Assembly: GCF_001629705.1 (NCBI RefSeq)
Contig: NZ_CP015378.1
Location: forward strand, 1,488,001-1,552,000
From: Fictibacillus phosphorivorans
GTDB taxonomy: Bacteria > Bacillota > Bacilli > Bacillales > Fictibacillaceae
Reading direction: 5' to 3'
DNA: 64,000 nucleotides
Made by a program: the position numbers and the translations under genes. The notes below the pieces were generated by a model. That model had not been told where the DNA came from. It worked only from the letters and a program-made list of their open reading frames with translations, and searched no databases. Position 1 is the stretch's first letter; every line of letters begins with the position of its first letter. Positions 15,720 to 23,837 of the stretch are shown here, in pieces.

Positions 15720-16277
15720 TTGAATAATAGAGTGCACAGTCGAGAAGTTGAAGCAGCTGCAAGAAGGTTGTTGAATGAAAGAGGCGTCACAATTCCTGAA
15801 ATCGCTGAGATTGTATATGAAATGCAGATTCCATTTTCACCTGGCTTAACGAAAGAAGAGTGTATAGAAAGCGTCGACGCTGTTCTTATGAAGCGCGAGA
15901 TTCAGCATGCTATTCTAGTCGGAGTAGAACTTGATATACTTGCGGAACAAAGAAAGTTATCTGAACCCCTTCAAAGTATCGTTGAACAAGATGAAGGATT
16001 GTTTGGTGTAGATGAAACAATCGCACTTGGAGCGGTTTTCGGTTATGGATCGATAGCCGTTACAACTTTTGGGCACCTAGACAAATTTAAGATGGGGATT
16101 ATTCAAAAACTAGATACAAAGATTGCGAATGGTAAAGTGCATACATTCTTGGACGATCTTGTTGCAAGTATTGCAGCCAATGCATCAAGTCGACTCGCAC
16201 ACAGACTTCGAGATAAGCAGGAGCGGCTTGATCTGGAAGAGATTAAGATTCGTGATGAGGAAGAGAAGATTGGATAA
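15720..16277 (+). CDS. pgpA: Phosphatidylglycerophosphatase A family protein (YutG-like)
   Basis: A 185-residue protein of the PgpA/YutG family. Visible family segments are EIAEIVYEMQIPFSPGLT, the acidic EQDEGLFGVDETIALG region, FGYGSIAVTTFGHLDKFK, and HTFLDDLVASIAAN near residues 141-154. Such enzymes remove phosphate from phosphatidylglycerol phosphate, though soluble Bacillus members have been less studied. The TTG at 15720 follows GAGGTGA. It is a single gene with its own terminator. Confidence 0.75.
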   Translation: MNNRVHSREVEAAARRLLNERGVTIPEIAEIVYEMQIPFSPGLTKEECIESVDAVLMKREIQHAILVGVELDILAEQRKLSEPLQSIVEQDEGLFGVDETIALGAVFGYGSIAVTTFGHLDKFKMGIIQKLDTKIANGKVHTFLDDLVASIAANASSRLAHRLRDKQERLDLEEIKIRDEEEKIG

Positions 16278-16292
16278 TATATAAAGAAAAAG

Positions 16293-16325
16293 CAAAAACA
16301 CGCCTATTTTGTGGCGTGTTTTTGA
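16293..16325. terminator. Bidirectional terminator
   Basis: AAAAACACGCC pairs with GGCGTGTTTTT around TATTTTGT; it lies between two convergent genes and has A/T runs on both sides. Confidence 0.85.
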
Positions 16326-16331
16326 TATCAA

Positions 16332-16988
16332 TTAGAAAATATCAACAGATACAATGTCTAAAAGAGGGAACTTTGTTTGTGCTGCGTTATTAATGCGTGC
16401 ATAATCTGATTGTACTTCATCAATTTGTACGCTTGGAAAGAACCTACCGGCTACGATTAAATCTACTACTACATCTCCATTAGCAAGTGTAATAAGGATT
16501 GATCGAATAGTTCTGCTTGTAACTGTAGGTGTATTTGTTGAAAGCAAAATTAAATTTTGATCAATAGCAGCAATAGACGTAAATGGAATATATTGATCTA
16601 AGGTGGTACTAGTTACTCGAATGTAATCTGAACCAACTTCTCTAATCGTTACATTTGAAAGAAATGGGGCTGCCAAACCAGGAACATAAATATCAACGGT
16701 GAAAACTCTAGCAAATTCAATAATACGGTCTCTGAAGTCTATGCTATTCACTTCAGGCGTTATACCAGCTCCAGCTGCATTATCAATGCTTCCCACTTCA
16801 AACAAATTGATTAATGCATTAATACCAGTAGCTGCGTTAAACACACGAAAAAAGTTACCACCAATTTCTCGAATTGACACATTAGAAAAAGGTGTTGCAT
16901 TATTACCAGTAATAAATACATTCACTAGATTTTCACTTGCTAAAGGGATAATTCTACTTCTTAGCGTGCGGCTTTGGATGATCGCCAT
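16332..16988 (-). CDS. Three-repeat beta protein, unknown, candidate spore surface protein
   Basis: The ATG at 16988 follows AAGGAGGTGA by 6 bases; the product is 218 residues. It is three tandem modules of about 65-75 residues, each with the pattern R-x-I-x-x-(L/F)-A, a V-rich strand, then SNVxIREVGxDYxRV and a final IxxI strand. Clear copies are SNVSIREIGGNFFRV, SNVTIREVGSDYIRV and PSVQIDEVQSDYARI. It has no Cys, no signal peptide and very few Lys, and is rich in Ile, Val, Asn and Thr. The module looks like a small beta barrel, possibly Sm-like, but I recognise no family. It is divergent from a Cys-rich coat-like gene. Confidence 0.65.
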   Translation of the reverse strand: MAIIQSRTLRSRIIPLASENLVNVFITGNNATPFSNVSIREIGGNFFRVFNAATGINALINLFEVGSIDNAAGAGITPEVNSIDFRDRIIEFARVFTVDIYVPGLAAPFLSNVTIREVGSDYIRVTSTTLDQYIPFTSIAAIDQNLILLSTNTPTVTSRTIRSILITLANGDVVVDLIVAGRFFPSVQIDEVQSDYARINNAAQTKFPLLDIVSVDIF

Positions 16989-17230
16989 ATGATTCACCTC
17001 CTTGCCGGAACAAACTTTTATAGCAAGACGATGCTCATTATAAAGATTCCATACTATAATCTATTAATTAAGAACGAAAGTGTGTGGTGTATTATCTTGC
17101 GTTCAACATAGGTAAACGCATATTTATTGATTAATAGGCTAGTATCCTATCATTTTAGAAATAAATTAATATGCTATTTAGTATCTGGTATACAGATTGA
17201 TTTATTTCATAAATGGATGGGAGGTCAGTA

Positions 17231-17599
17231 ATGATGGGTGACTCATTATTCCACGGAAAAGAAAAATGTTCAAAGCATGATCACACAAGCGGGTGTGACA
17301 GCTGTGTTTGTGATTTCTTTCGTGATTTATCCGATGACATTAATTTTTGTAGCCAAAACATAAACAACTTCCTTGTCATCGTTTTAAAAGGAATTGGACC
17401 GTTAAGTTTGAACGGGACGACGGACCCTACTTTGTTTAGATTCGTACGTTATGAAGACAGAAAGTGCTGTGTTGTGCTTTCTTATGAAGTAACTACGGCA
17501 ACTGGAACAGCTACTCGTAATTTACTAGTTAACTGTAAAGACATCATAGCTGTAACTTGTGTACAAGACGGCGATCTTGCTGCGGGTACGTTCAACTAA
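17231..17599 (+). CDS. Cys-rich protein, possibly CotY/CotZ-related coat or exosporium protein
   Basis: The ATG at 17231 is chosen because GGGAGGT lies 6 bases upstream, between it and an earlier in-frame ATG. The product is 122 residues. A Cys/His-rich N-terminus (CSKHDHTSGCDSCVCDFF) is followed by an FRFVRYEDRKCCVVLSYEV strand pair, a VNCKD and a VTC. The CVCDFF plus RKCCVVLSYE arrangement recalls CotY/CotZ (CVCD and CCATLSIL), but the protein is shorter, so the assignment is tentative. CotY/CotZ proteins are disulfide-linked parts of the spore crust. It is divergent from the three-repeat gene and followed by a terminator. Confidence 0.6.
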   Translation: MMGDSLFHGKEKCSKHDHTSGCDSCVCDFFRDLSDDINFCSQNINNFLVIVLKGIGPLSLNGTTDPTLFRFVRYEDRKCCVVLSYEVTTATGTATRNLLVNCKDIIAVTCVQDGDLAAGTFN

Positions 17600-17611
17600 T
17601 CGTTGATTCAG

Positions 17612-17634
17612 CCGGGATACTCTCCCGGTGTTTA
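17612..17634 (+). terminator. Terminator of the Cys-rich gene
   Basis: CCGGGA pairs with TCCCGG around TACTC, followed by a weak T-rich tail. Confidence 0.6.
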
Positions 17635-17684
17635 CATATAAAACAAGAGAAGACATAATTTTTTGCTGAACCTAAAGAAAAGTG

Positions 17685-17714
17685 TTGTCAAAACTTCTAA
17701 AAAGCATATATAAT
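17685..17714 (+). promoter_or_regulatory. sigma-A-type promoter of the tRNA gene
   Basis: TTGTCA at 17685-17690 and TATAAT at 17709-17714 with an 18-base spacer, ending 23 bases before the mature tRNA. Confidence 0.65.
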
Positions 17715-17737
17715 AATTTTTGTTGGACAAAGACATT

Positions 17738-17813
17738 GATTCGATAGCTCAGCTGGGAGAGCGCTACCTTGACAGGGTAGAGGTCGGGGGTTCGAACCCC
17801 TCTCGAGTCACCA
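17738..17813 (+). tRNA. tRNA-Val (anticodon GAC)
   Basis: A 76-nt cloverleaf with encoded CCA. The acceptor GATTCGA pairs with TCGAGTC with one G-T pair. The D arm is GCTC/GAGC. The anticodon stem CTACC/GGTAG holds loop TTGACAG, giving anticodon GAC, which reads Val codons GUC/GUU. The T arm GGGGG/CCCTC holds TTCGAAC. It is a lone tRNA with its own promoter and terminator. Confidence 0.95.
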
Positions 17814-17825
17814 TACATAATAAGC

Positions 17826-17856
17826 AAACCTCCTTAGCGATAAGGAGGTTTTTTGA
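17826..17856. terminator. Terminator between the tRNA and the AtoE-like gene
   Basis: AAACCTCCTTA pairs with TAAGGAGGTTT around GCGA, followed by T residues. Confidence 0.85.
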
Positions 17857-17880
17857 TTAATATTATTTTATCCTAAGATG

Positions 17881-19206
17881 TTACAACAATAAAAACACTC
17901 CAGAAATAAATACCCCTGTAATGATCATCATAACAAGACCGTATCCCATGATGTCTTTTGCTTTTAATCCAGCGATAGCTAGTGCAGGAAGCGCATAGAA
18001 TGGTTGGATCATGTTTGTCCATGCATCACCCCAAGCTACAGCCATAGCCGTTTTTGATAAAGAAACGCCTAAGTTTTGAGCTGCTTCTAACATAACAGGT
18101 CCTTGTACCGCCCATTGCCCTCCGCCAGATGGAACAAAAAAGTTTACAAGGCCAGCACTCCATAATGTAAATAAATGAAAAGTATGTTCGTTTGAAAAGG
18201 AGATAAGCATGTTGGACAAAACTGCAACTAGTCCTGATGAAGTCACGATACCCATTAAACCTGCATAAAAAGGAAACTGAATGATAATACCGCTCGCGTT
18301 TTTCACAGCATCCGTAACCGCTTTCAGAAATAACCTGGGTGTTTTATGTAAGATAATACCGATGAATAAAAATAAAAAGTTTACAATATCCAGATTTAAG
18401 GTAAAGCCATTTTTTGTGAAATAATAGACTAGGTATGAGATGCCAAGAAGCCCGATAAGGATAGATAATAACTGACTATTCTCAAGTCGATCAGCGGGTG
18501 TTTGAAGTGATTCTTCTTTACTTACTGCTTCAAGAGAATCCTTTTCTTCTAACAATGCGGGATCGATTACAAACGCTTTTTCACTTGGAGGGACCATTAA
18601 TCTGTTTATAATCGGTACCATGATGAAAAGACCTGCAAGAATGATAAAGTTGAACGATGAAAAGATCGTCTCACTCGTTGGAACAACTCCCATAATATTT
18701 TCAGTAAAGTGTCCAGGTGTAGCAATCGTTAATACAACAGAGCCCGAAAGACCTCCACTCCATATGATAAAGCCACTATAAGCACTTGCGATTAATAACC
18801 GGTAGTCCACGCCTTTTACTTTAAGTGCGATCTCTTTTGCGAACAGTGCACCAATAATAAGACCGAAGCCCCAATTGATCCAGCATGCGACGAGTGCTAC
18901 TAACGTTACGAGAATAATAGCTTGTCCTGGTGATTTAGGTAACTTTGCTAGTGAACCTAAGAGTTTCTTAAATAATGGTGAACTTGCCATCACATGACCG
19001 GTCACTAATATTAACACCATCTGCATAGAAAACGTTAATAAACTCCAAAACCCTGTACCCCAAAAATTAACGATTTCTACAGGGGTGCTATCTGTCGCAA
19101 ATAAAGCTAGGCCACATACGAAGAATGTTAGTAAGATGACTAACAAAAAGGGGTCAGGCATATACCTTTGCATCAATCTGTTTGAAAACGAAATTAATAG
19201 TCTCAA
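17881..19206 (-). CDS. atoE: Short-chain fatty acid transporter, AtoE family
   Basis: A 441-residue polytopic membrane protein with about 11-12 hydrophobic segments and a cytoplasmic charged stretch near residues 215-245. Family features include NWGFGLIIGALFAKE, SGFIIWSGGLSGS and FVPSGGGQWAVQGP. AtoE proteins import acetoacetate, butyrate or similar short acids. The start is a TTG at 19206 with AGGAGAGG about 11 bases upstream, a slightly long spacing. No ato enzyme genes are nearby, so the substrate is inferred from the family. It is monocistronic and divergent from the cotD-like gene. Confidence 0.82.
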   Translation of the reverse strand: MRLLISFSNRLMQRYMPDPFLLVILLTFFVCGLALFATDSTPVEIVNFWGTGFWSLLTFSMQMVLILVTGHVMASSPLFKKLLGSLAKLPKSPGQAIILVTLVALVACWINWGFGLIIGALFAKEIALKVKGVDYRLLIASAYSGFIIWSGGLSGSVVLTIATPGHFTENIMGVVPTSETIFSSFNFIILAGLFIMVPIINRLMVPPSEKAFVIDPALLEEKDSLEAVSKEESLQTPADRLENSQLLSILIGLLGISYLVYYFTKNGFTLNLDIVNFLFLFIGIILHKTPRLFLKAVTDAVKNASGIIIQFPFYAGLMGIVTSSGLVAVLSNMLISFSNEHTFHLFTLWSAGLVNFFVPSGGGQWAVQGPVMLEAAQNLGVSLSKTAMAVAWGDAWTNMIQPFYALPALAIAGLKAKDIMGYGLVMMIITGVFISGVFLLL

Positions 19207-19311
19207 ATTTTTTTCTTCCTCTCCTTAAATGATATTTAAATAATATGTATTTCAAGAGAAGTTCGATTTATTTCTACAAAATCCTTTTTATTCTTATTGA
19301 TAAATGGACGA

Positions 19312-19338
19312 ACTTTTTAAGTCGTCCTACATAAAATA
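19312..19338 (+). promoter_or_regulatory. Candidate sigma-K promoter of the cotD-like gene
   Basis: AC at 19312-19313, exactly 16 bases, then CATAAAATA at 19330-19338: full agreement with the sigma-K consensus. An inverted repeat (GGACG, ACTT / AAGT, CGTCC) at 19306-19327 covers the -35 and spacer and could bind a regulator such as GerE or fold in DNA. Confidence 0.5.
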
Positions 19339-19380
19339 TAGAGAAATAGGATATAAGGTTTTTGAAAGGAGAACATTTTT

Positions 19381-19830
19381 TTGGCTTTATTTAAACGCCC
19401 TGGCATTTTTGCCAAAAAGGGAATGGTTCCTAATATGGGTGCGATGGGACCTACAATGGGAGCAATGGGACAGATGGCCCCTACGATGGGAGCTATGGCA
19501 CAGATGCCACAGATGGGTGGATGTGGATACCCAGCGGTCTCACCATCTCAATACTATCCTCCACAAGTTATGCCTGCACAGTTCAGTCCTACGAATCAAC
19601 AAGTCCAATATAATCAGCAAGATGTATATGTTCCGATGATTCATCCGACTCAAACGACTCAAGTCAATCAGATGAACTACAAATATGTACATTACTTCCC
19701 GCAGAACACGAACGTCGTAAACCAAGCAACGCAGCAAAACCTTTGTGGAACGGTACAACCAATCATGGCACCTTGTCCTCCGCCATGCCCACCGCCATGT
19801 GGCCCATGTGGTCCTTGGAGAAAGAATTAA
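19381..19830 (+). CDS. cotD: CotD family inner spore coat protein with Met-rich extension
   Basis: A 149-residue protein. Its central part (about 82-120) has IHPTQTTQVNQMNYKYVHYF followed by NTNVVNQAT, matching the CotD core IHP-T-x-V-N-x-HxxxHxxFP-x-T. CotD is an inner coat protein made late in the mother cell. Here many CotD histidines are replaced by Gln/Asn. The N-terminal 50 residues are a Met/Gly-rich repeat (MGAMGPTMGAMGQM-type), absent from B. subtilis CotD. The C-terminus is Cys/Pro-rich (CPPPCPPPCGPCGPW), suited to cross-linking. The TTG at 19381 follows AAGGAGA. A full sigma-K promoter match upstream supports sporulation expression. Confidence 0.82.
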   Translation: MALFKRPGIFAKKGMVPNMGAMGPTMGAMGQMAPTMGAMAQMPQMGGCGYPAVSPSQYYPPQVMPAQFSPTNQQVQYNQQDVYVPMIHPTQTTQVNQMNYKYVHYFPQNTNVVNQATQQNLCGTVQPIMAPCPPPCPPPCGPCGPWRKN

Positions 19831-19838
19831 CAGTGAAG

Positions 19839-19864
19839 CTGTCGACTTTGTCGGCAGTTTTTCT
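19839..19864 (+). terminator. Terminator of the cotD-like gene
   Basis: CTGTCGA pairs with TCGGCAG (one G-T pair) and is followed by five T residues. Confidence 0.65.
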
Positions 19865-19952
19865 ATTCTATTTTTGTATGAATTTGTGTGAAAATAATCC
19901 GGTATGGGGAATGAATAGACTAGTACATATAAATTTATGGAGGTTATGAAAA

Positions 19953-20699
19953 ATGAGCAGTGATAAAAAGGTTGTAATCGTTACAGGAGCAGCAAAAGGG
20001 ATAGGAAAACAAATCGCGATTGATTTTGCCAAAGCAGGCTATATCCCTTCATTAATAGACTTTGACAAAAATGAACTTGAATCAACTTTGGCTGAAGTTA
20101 AATCAATTGAAAAGAGAGCAATTTCGATAACATGTGACGTTAAGAATCCTGAAGAGATCATGCATGCAGTTGCAGAAACACATGATCAATTAGGTGACAT
20201 TCAATGCCTGATTAACAATGCTGGTCTTTCGAAATGGAAATCTCCCTATGAATTATCTGTAGATGAATGGGATGACATTTTGAACACAAACTTAAGAAGC
20301 GTATTTCTTTTTTCAAGAGAAACAGCCAAGTACATGTCTAAATCAGGTGGAGGATCCATTATCAATATGGCTTCCACTCGTGCAGCGATGTCTGAGCCAC
20401 ATTCTGAAGCATATGCGGCGACTAAGGGCGGAATCGTTGCTTTAACTCATGCTTTAGCAGCATCATTCTCTGAAGATTTTATTACCGTAAACTCTATAAG
20501 CCCTGGCTGGATACATACAGGGAATTATAAGGAGTTGCGTGAAGTTGATCATGATCAGCATCTCTCAAAAAGAGTGGGTATGCCAGCTGATATTTCAAGG
20601 GCATGCTTATTTTTAGCGCAGTCTGACAATAATTTTATTACCGGGGAAAATATTACGATCGATGGCGGGATGACTAGAAAAATGATTTATGAACATTAA
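19953..20699 (+). CDS. SDR family oxidoreductase
   Basis: A 248-residue classical SDR. TGAAKGIG at residues 11-18 binds NAD(P), NNAG is near 89-92, a catalytic Ser precedes, and YAATK gives the Tyr/Lys pair at about 154-158. The C-terminus ITIDGGMTRKMIYEH is the usual tetramer-forming tail. The ATG follows GGAGGTTATG. It resembles glucose dehydrogenase and 3-oxoacyl-ACP reductase relatives, but the substrate cannot be told. It stands alone. Confidence 0.8.
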   Translation: MSSDKKVVIVTGAAKGIGKQIAIDFAKAGYIPSLIDFDKNELESTLAEVKSIEKRAISITCDVKNPEEIMHAVAETHDQLGDIQCLINNAGLSKWKSPYELSVDEWDDILNTNLRSVFLFSRETAKYMSKSGGGSIINMASTRAAMSEPHSEAYAATKGGIVALTHALAASFSEDFITVNSISPGWIHTGNYKELREVDHDQHLSKRVGMPADISRACLFLAQSDNNFITGENITIDGGMTRKMIYEH

Positions 20700-20790
20700 T
20701 GTTTCCTATAGGGAAAAAGATTGCTCTAGACCCACCCGGAAGCCATTCTTTATGATGTAAAAGGTATTATTTAACGAAGGAGAATAGAGA

Positions 20791-21681
20791 ATGCAATCTG
20801 ATCAGCAAAGAAGAGTGGAACGCGGTGTTTATCTTAGTTTAGGAGCATATATTTTTCTATCCATTGTAAAATTAGTAGCAGGTATTTTCTTTAATTCAGA
20901 TGCATTAGTTGCAGACGGATTAAACAATGCTACAGATATAATCGCATCTATCGCCGTATTAATAGGGCTGAAAATTTCAAGAAAACCAGCAGACGAGGAC
21001 CATCCTTATGGTCATTTACGGGCAGAAACGATTGCATCAATGGTTGCATCGTTTATCATGGTTGTAATTGGAATAGAAGTATTGATATCTTCTATTAAAA
21101 AGATGTTTAACGGAGTGGAAACAGAGCCTTCCTTGACGGCAGCCTTGATCGCGCTGTTTGGGGCAGCAGTGATGATCATTGTTTATTTGTATAATATTAA
21201 GGTAGCTAAAGAAACAGACAGCCAAGGGTTAAAAGCAGCCGCTCTTGATAACCGTTCAGACGCTTTTGTTAGTATTGGAGCAGCAGTCGGAATCTTTGGT
21301 GCACAGATCGGCTTGCCTTGGCTAGATCCTGCCGCAGCCGTTCTAGTAGGTCTTATCATCATTAAAACAGGTTGGGAGATTTTCACTGAAACCTCCCATA
21401 ACCTATCAGATGGCTTTGATTATGAAGAAGGCAAAGAAATGGAGCATAAGATTCTTGATGTTGAAGGTGTAGAGAACGTGGGAGACCTGAAAGCTCGTAA
21501 ACATGGTAATCGAGCGATTATTGATGTAACGATTAAAGTCGATCCTTCCCTTAATGTAGTGGAAAGTCATGAGATCACAGAAAAGATCGAAGACACGATC
21601 AAAGAAGCTTATAATGTCGAAAGCATACAAGTTCACGTTGAACCAGAGGACGGTAAGAACAAAGATAACCCATTAAAGTGA
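20791..21681 (+). CDS. mneS: Cation diffusion facilitator, probable Mn(II) exporter (MneS/YeaB type)
   Basis: A 296-residue CDF protein with six membrane helices and a C-terminal cytoplasmic domain (about 205-290). It matches B. subtilis YeaB (MneS) in characteristic segments such as ADGLNNATDIIAS and DEDHPYGHLRAETIAS. The transport-site residues read NxxxD in helix 2 (NNATD) and DxxxD in helix 5 (DNRSD); Mn-type CDFs have this pattern whereas Zn-type have HxxxD. The ATG follows GAAGGAGAA. The gene's last 9 bases overlap the convergent VOC gene. Manganese export is an inference from the metal-site residues and homology. Confidence 0.85.
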   Translation: MQSDQQRRVERGVYLSLGAYIFLSIVKLVAGIFFNSDALVADGLNNATDIIASIAVLIGLKISRKPADEDHPYGHLRAETIASMVASFIMVVIGIEVLISSIKKMFNGVETEPSLTAALIALFGAAVMIIVYLYNIKVAKETDSQGLKAAALDNRSDAFVSIGAAVGIFGAQIGLPWLDPAAAVLVGLIIIKTGWEIFTETSHNLSDGFDYEEGKEMEHKILDVEGVENVGDLKARKHGNRAIIDVTIKVDPSLNVVESHEITEKIEDTIKEAYNVESIQVHVEPEDGKNKDNPLK

Positions 21682-22038
21682 AGAAGACTGAATAAATTCG
21701 ATCCGATTTCCAAAGGGATCTCGTATCGTAAACCTAGAAAATCCTGGAATAGGAAGTTCTTCTTGAATCTGAATGTGGTGGAGAGAAAGATGTTCCTTGA
21801 AGCGTAAGAGGTCATCAACGAAAAATGCGGGATGGTGTTTACCTTTGTAAACCTGATCTTCCACTCCGATGTGTAGTTGTTGATGACCGAACTGAAACCA
21901 CATCCCGCCATTTCTTCGAAGCGCCTCTGGTTTTGGGATTTCTTCAAGTTGCAGAATTCCTTCATAAAAAGCTCTTGCTTCCTCTTCTTTACCACGAGGA
22001 ATACATAATTGGACATGATGGATACCAGTTATTTTCAT
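21673..22038 (-). CDS. VOC (glyoxalase-fold) family protein
   Basis: A 121-residue single-unit VOC protein. It opens with ITGIHHVQLCIPRGKEEEAR, has WFQFGHQQLHIGVE in the middle and ends FTIRDPFGNRIEFIQ, which carries the usual metal-ligand Glu. Members bind a divalent metal and act on varied small molecules, or confer resistance; the substrate is unknown. The ATG follows GGAGGTAATCC. It lies six bases after the TSUP permease gene, so the two form an operon. Confidence 0.8.
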   Translation of the reverse strand: MKITGIHHVQLCIPRGKEEEARAFYEGILQLEEIPKPEALRRNGGMWFQFGHQQLHIGVEDQVYKGKHHPAFFVDDLLRFKEHLSLHHIQIQEELPIPGFSRFTIRDPFGNRIEFIQSSSL

Positions 22039-22044
22039 GTTGGA

Positions 22045-22785
22045 TTACCTCCATTGAATGATTAATTGAAGAATAAGCAGAACAGTTACAGTCCTCATAA
22101 GGATTGTAACTTGTTTTGTTTTTAAACGAGGTGCTAGTTTTACAGCAGCCTGCGCTCCACAGATACTTCCGATCGTAAGCGGTATGGCTACGTTCCACAT
22201 GTAATGGCCAGCATATAAGTAGGTGAACACAGCTCCCGTACAGCTTAAGAACGTATTAAATCGTGTAAACGAAAGGGTGCGAATATATGTAAAGCCGTTA
22301 CGCAAAAAAAGCTGCATCTGTAAGGTTCCCTGACCTGGACCAAATAAGCCGTCATAAGCTCCGATACCAAAAAGATAAGGATATTTACTGGGTGGAAGTT
22401 TTTTTATTTCATGTTCAGGATCCGCATCTCTTTTTGTTTTTAGAAAAGTTAAAAACAGTGCACCTGTGAGTAAGAAAAGAGCGATGATGGTTAGAGTTTC
22501 TCTAGGGATTGCGGAAGCAGTCAAACCGCCAGCAACGCCTCCTAGTAGACTGATAACACCTGATATGAGATAAGGAGAAAGCTTCGTATCACCTTTTCGT
22601 AAAAGAACAAAAAAGCTGGAAAAAGAACTGAACATGTTGGCGAATTTATTCGCTGCGATCGCAGAGTGAACAGGAACGCCTAACAATAACATGATCGGAA
22701 AATTGATCATGCCGCCACTTCCAGAAAGGGTGCCGATAAAAGTAGCGATAAAACCCACGAATATAAGGATATACAATGTTTTCAC
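22045..22785 (-). CDS. TauE/SafE (TSUP) family membrane transporter
   Basis: A 246-residue protein with seven to eight hydrophobic helices. The N-terminal FIGTLSGSGGMINFPIMLLLG is the first family repeat, and IGAYDGLFGPGQGTLQMQLF is the second G-rich repeat. TSUP proteins export or import sulfite, sulfoacetate or other small anions. It is the promoter-proximal gene of a two-gene operon with a VOC protein and is divergent from ccpC. The substrate is unassigned. Confidence 0.82.
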   Translation of the reverse strand: MKTLYILIFVGFIATFIGTLSGSGGMINFPIMLLLGVPVHSAIAANKFANMFSSFSSFFVLLRKGDTKLSPYLISGVISLLGGVAGGLTASAIPRETLTIIALFLLTGALFLTFLKTKRDADPEHEIKKLPPSKYPYLFGIGAYDGLFGPGQGTLQMQLFLRNGFTYIRTLSFTRFNTFLSCTGAVFTYLYAGHYMWNVAIPLTIGSICGAQAAVKLAPRLKTKQVTILMRTVTVLLILQLIIQWR

Positions 22786-22898
22786 ATCCCTTGATTTTCT
22801 CTTTACATATCTATCCTATGTTAAGGTATACTTAAAATAAATTACATAAATTAGATATTTTTCAATAAGTAAAACTTATCAACATGAAAGGAGCAATG

Positions 22899-23768
22899 AT
22901 GCAGTTATCTGAGTTTCGTATATTAAAAGTTCTTGCTGAAGAATTAAATATGAGGAAAGCTTCTGAGCGGTTATATGTGTCTCAACCTGCTCTGAGTCAG
23001 AGGCTTCAAACCATTGAAAACAATTGGGGAACCATCATTTTTATTCGTTCTCAAAAAGGATTGAATTTAACACCTTCTGGAGAAAAGATTCTAGCTTTTG
23101 TGACAGAAGTGCTTCAAAAAGAAGAGCTTGTAAAAGAAGAGCTTCAATCCCTATCAGAACATGTTCACGGTACATTGAAGCTCGCGGTTGCTTCCATCAT
23201 CGGTCAATACTGGTTGCCTCATGTGTTAAAAGAATATGTGAATCTTTATCCTCATGTAAATATCTCACTTATAACGGGTTGGAGTTCCGAGATCATCAAG
23301 CATCTTTATGAAGATAAGATCCACCTTGGAATCGTAAGGGGAAATCCAGAATGGAGAGGAAGTAAAGAACATATTTTGTCGGACCATTTATATTTGGTAG
23401 ATACGACGATCTCATCTCTTGACGAACTTTCGGATACGACTAAACCATTTATTCAATTTAAGAGTCACTCAACGTACTATCAAGAAATACAAGATTGGTG
23501 GCATACTCATTTTAAAACGACACCGCAAAAAACGATTGTTGTTGACCAGATTGAAACATGTAAGCAGATGGCTCTAAATGGTATTGGTTATGCGATTCTA
23601 CCATCAATCAGTCTTCAGCCAGAGGACGACTTCTATAAGATTCCATTAACAGATAAAAAGGGTAATGCCATTAAACGGGATACATGGCTCATTCATCACG
23701 GCACAGGATCGGAGCTCAAACAGGTGAATGTGTTTATGGATTTAATCCGAAAACTAACGAATGAATAA
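22899..23768 (+). CDS. ccpC: LysR-type regulator CcpC
   Basis: A 289-residue LTTR from the ATG at 22899, placed 5 bases after AAGGAG. The winged HTH occupies residues 1-60 (RKASERLYVSQPALSQRLQT), and the citrate-binding effector domain follows. In B. subtilis CcpC (YkuM) represses citB and citZ until citrate accumulates. Identity here rests on the family and on the neighbours dapH-dapL-ykuS, which follow ccpC in the B. subtilis yku region too. The gene is divergent from the TSUP operon, so the 100-base gap probably holds both promoters. Confidence 0.82.
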   Translation: MQLSEFRILKVLAEELNMRKASERLYVSQPALSQRLQTIENNWGTIIFIRSQKGLNLTPSGEKILAFVTEVLQKEELVKEELQSLSEHVHGTLKLAVASIIGQYWLPHVLKEYVNLYPHVNISLITGWSSEIIKHLYEDKIHLGIVRGNPEWRGSKEHILSDHLYLVDTTISSLDELSDTTKPFIQFKSHSTYYQEIQDWWHTHFKTTPQKTIVVDQIETCKQMALNGIGYAILPSISLQPEDDFYKIPLTDKKGNAIKRDTWLIHHGTGSELKQVNVFMDLIRKLTNE

Positions 23769-23837
23769 CGTTTGAATCTTTCTATATTTAGTGGTTTAAT
23801 ACAATACAGAATGACTTTTAAGGAGGAACTACCAAAC

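Noticed and set aside
1..20000. Prophage or integrated element carrying the accessory genes
   Set aside because: No integrase, transposase, phage structural gene or attachment duplication at the tRNA-Val was found.
20700..20790. Manganese riboswitch before the CDF gene
   Set aside because: Too short and lacking the conserved yybP-ykoY loops.
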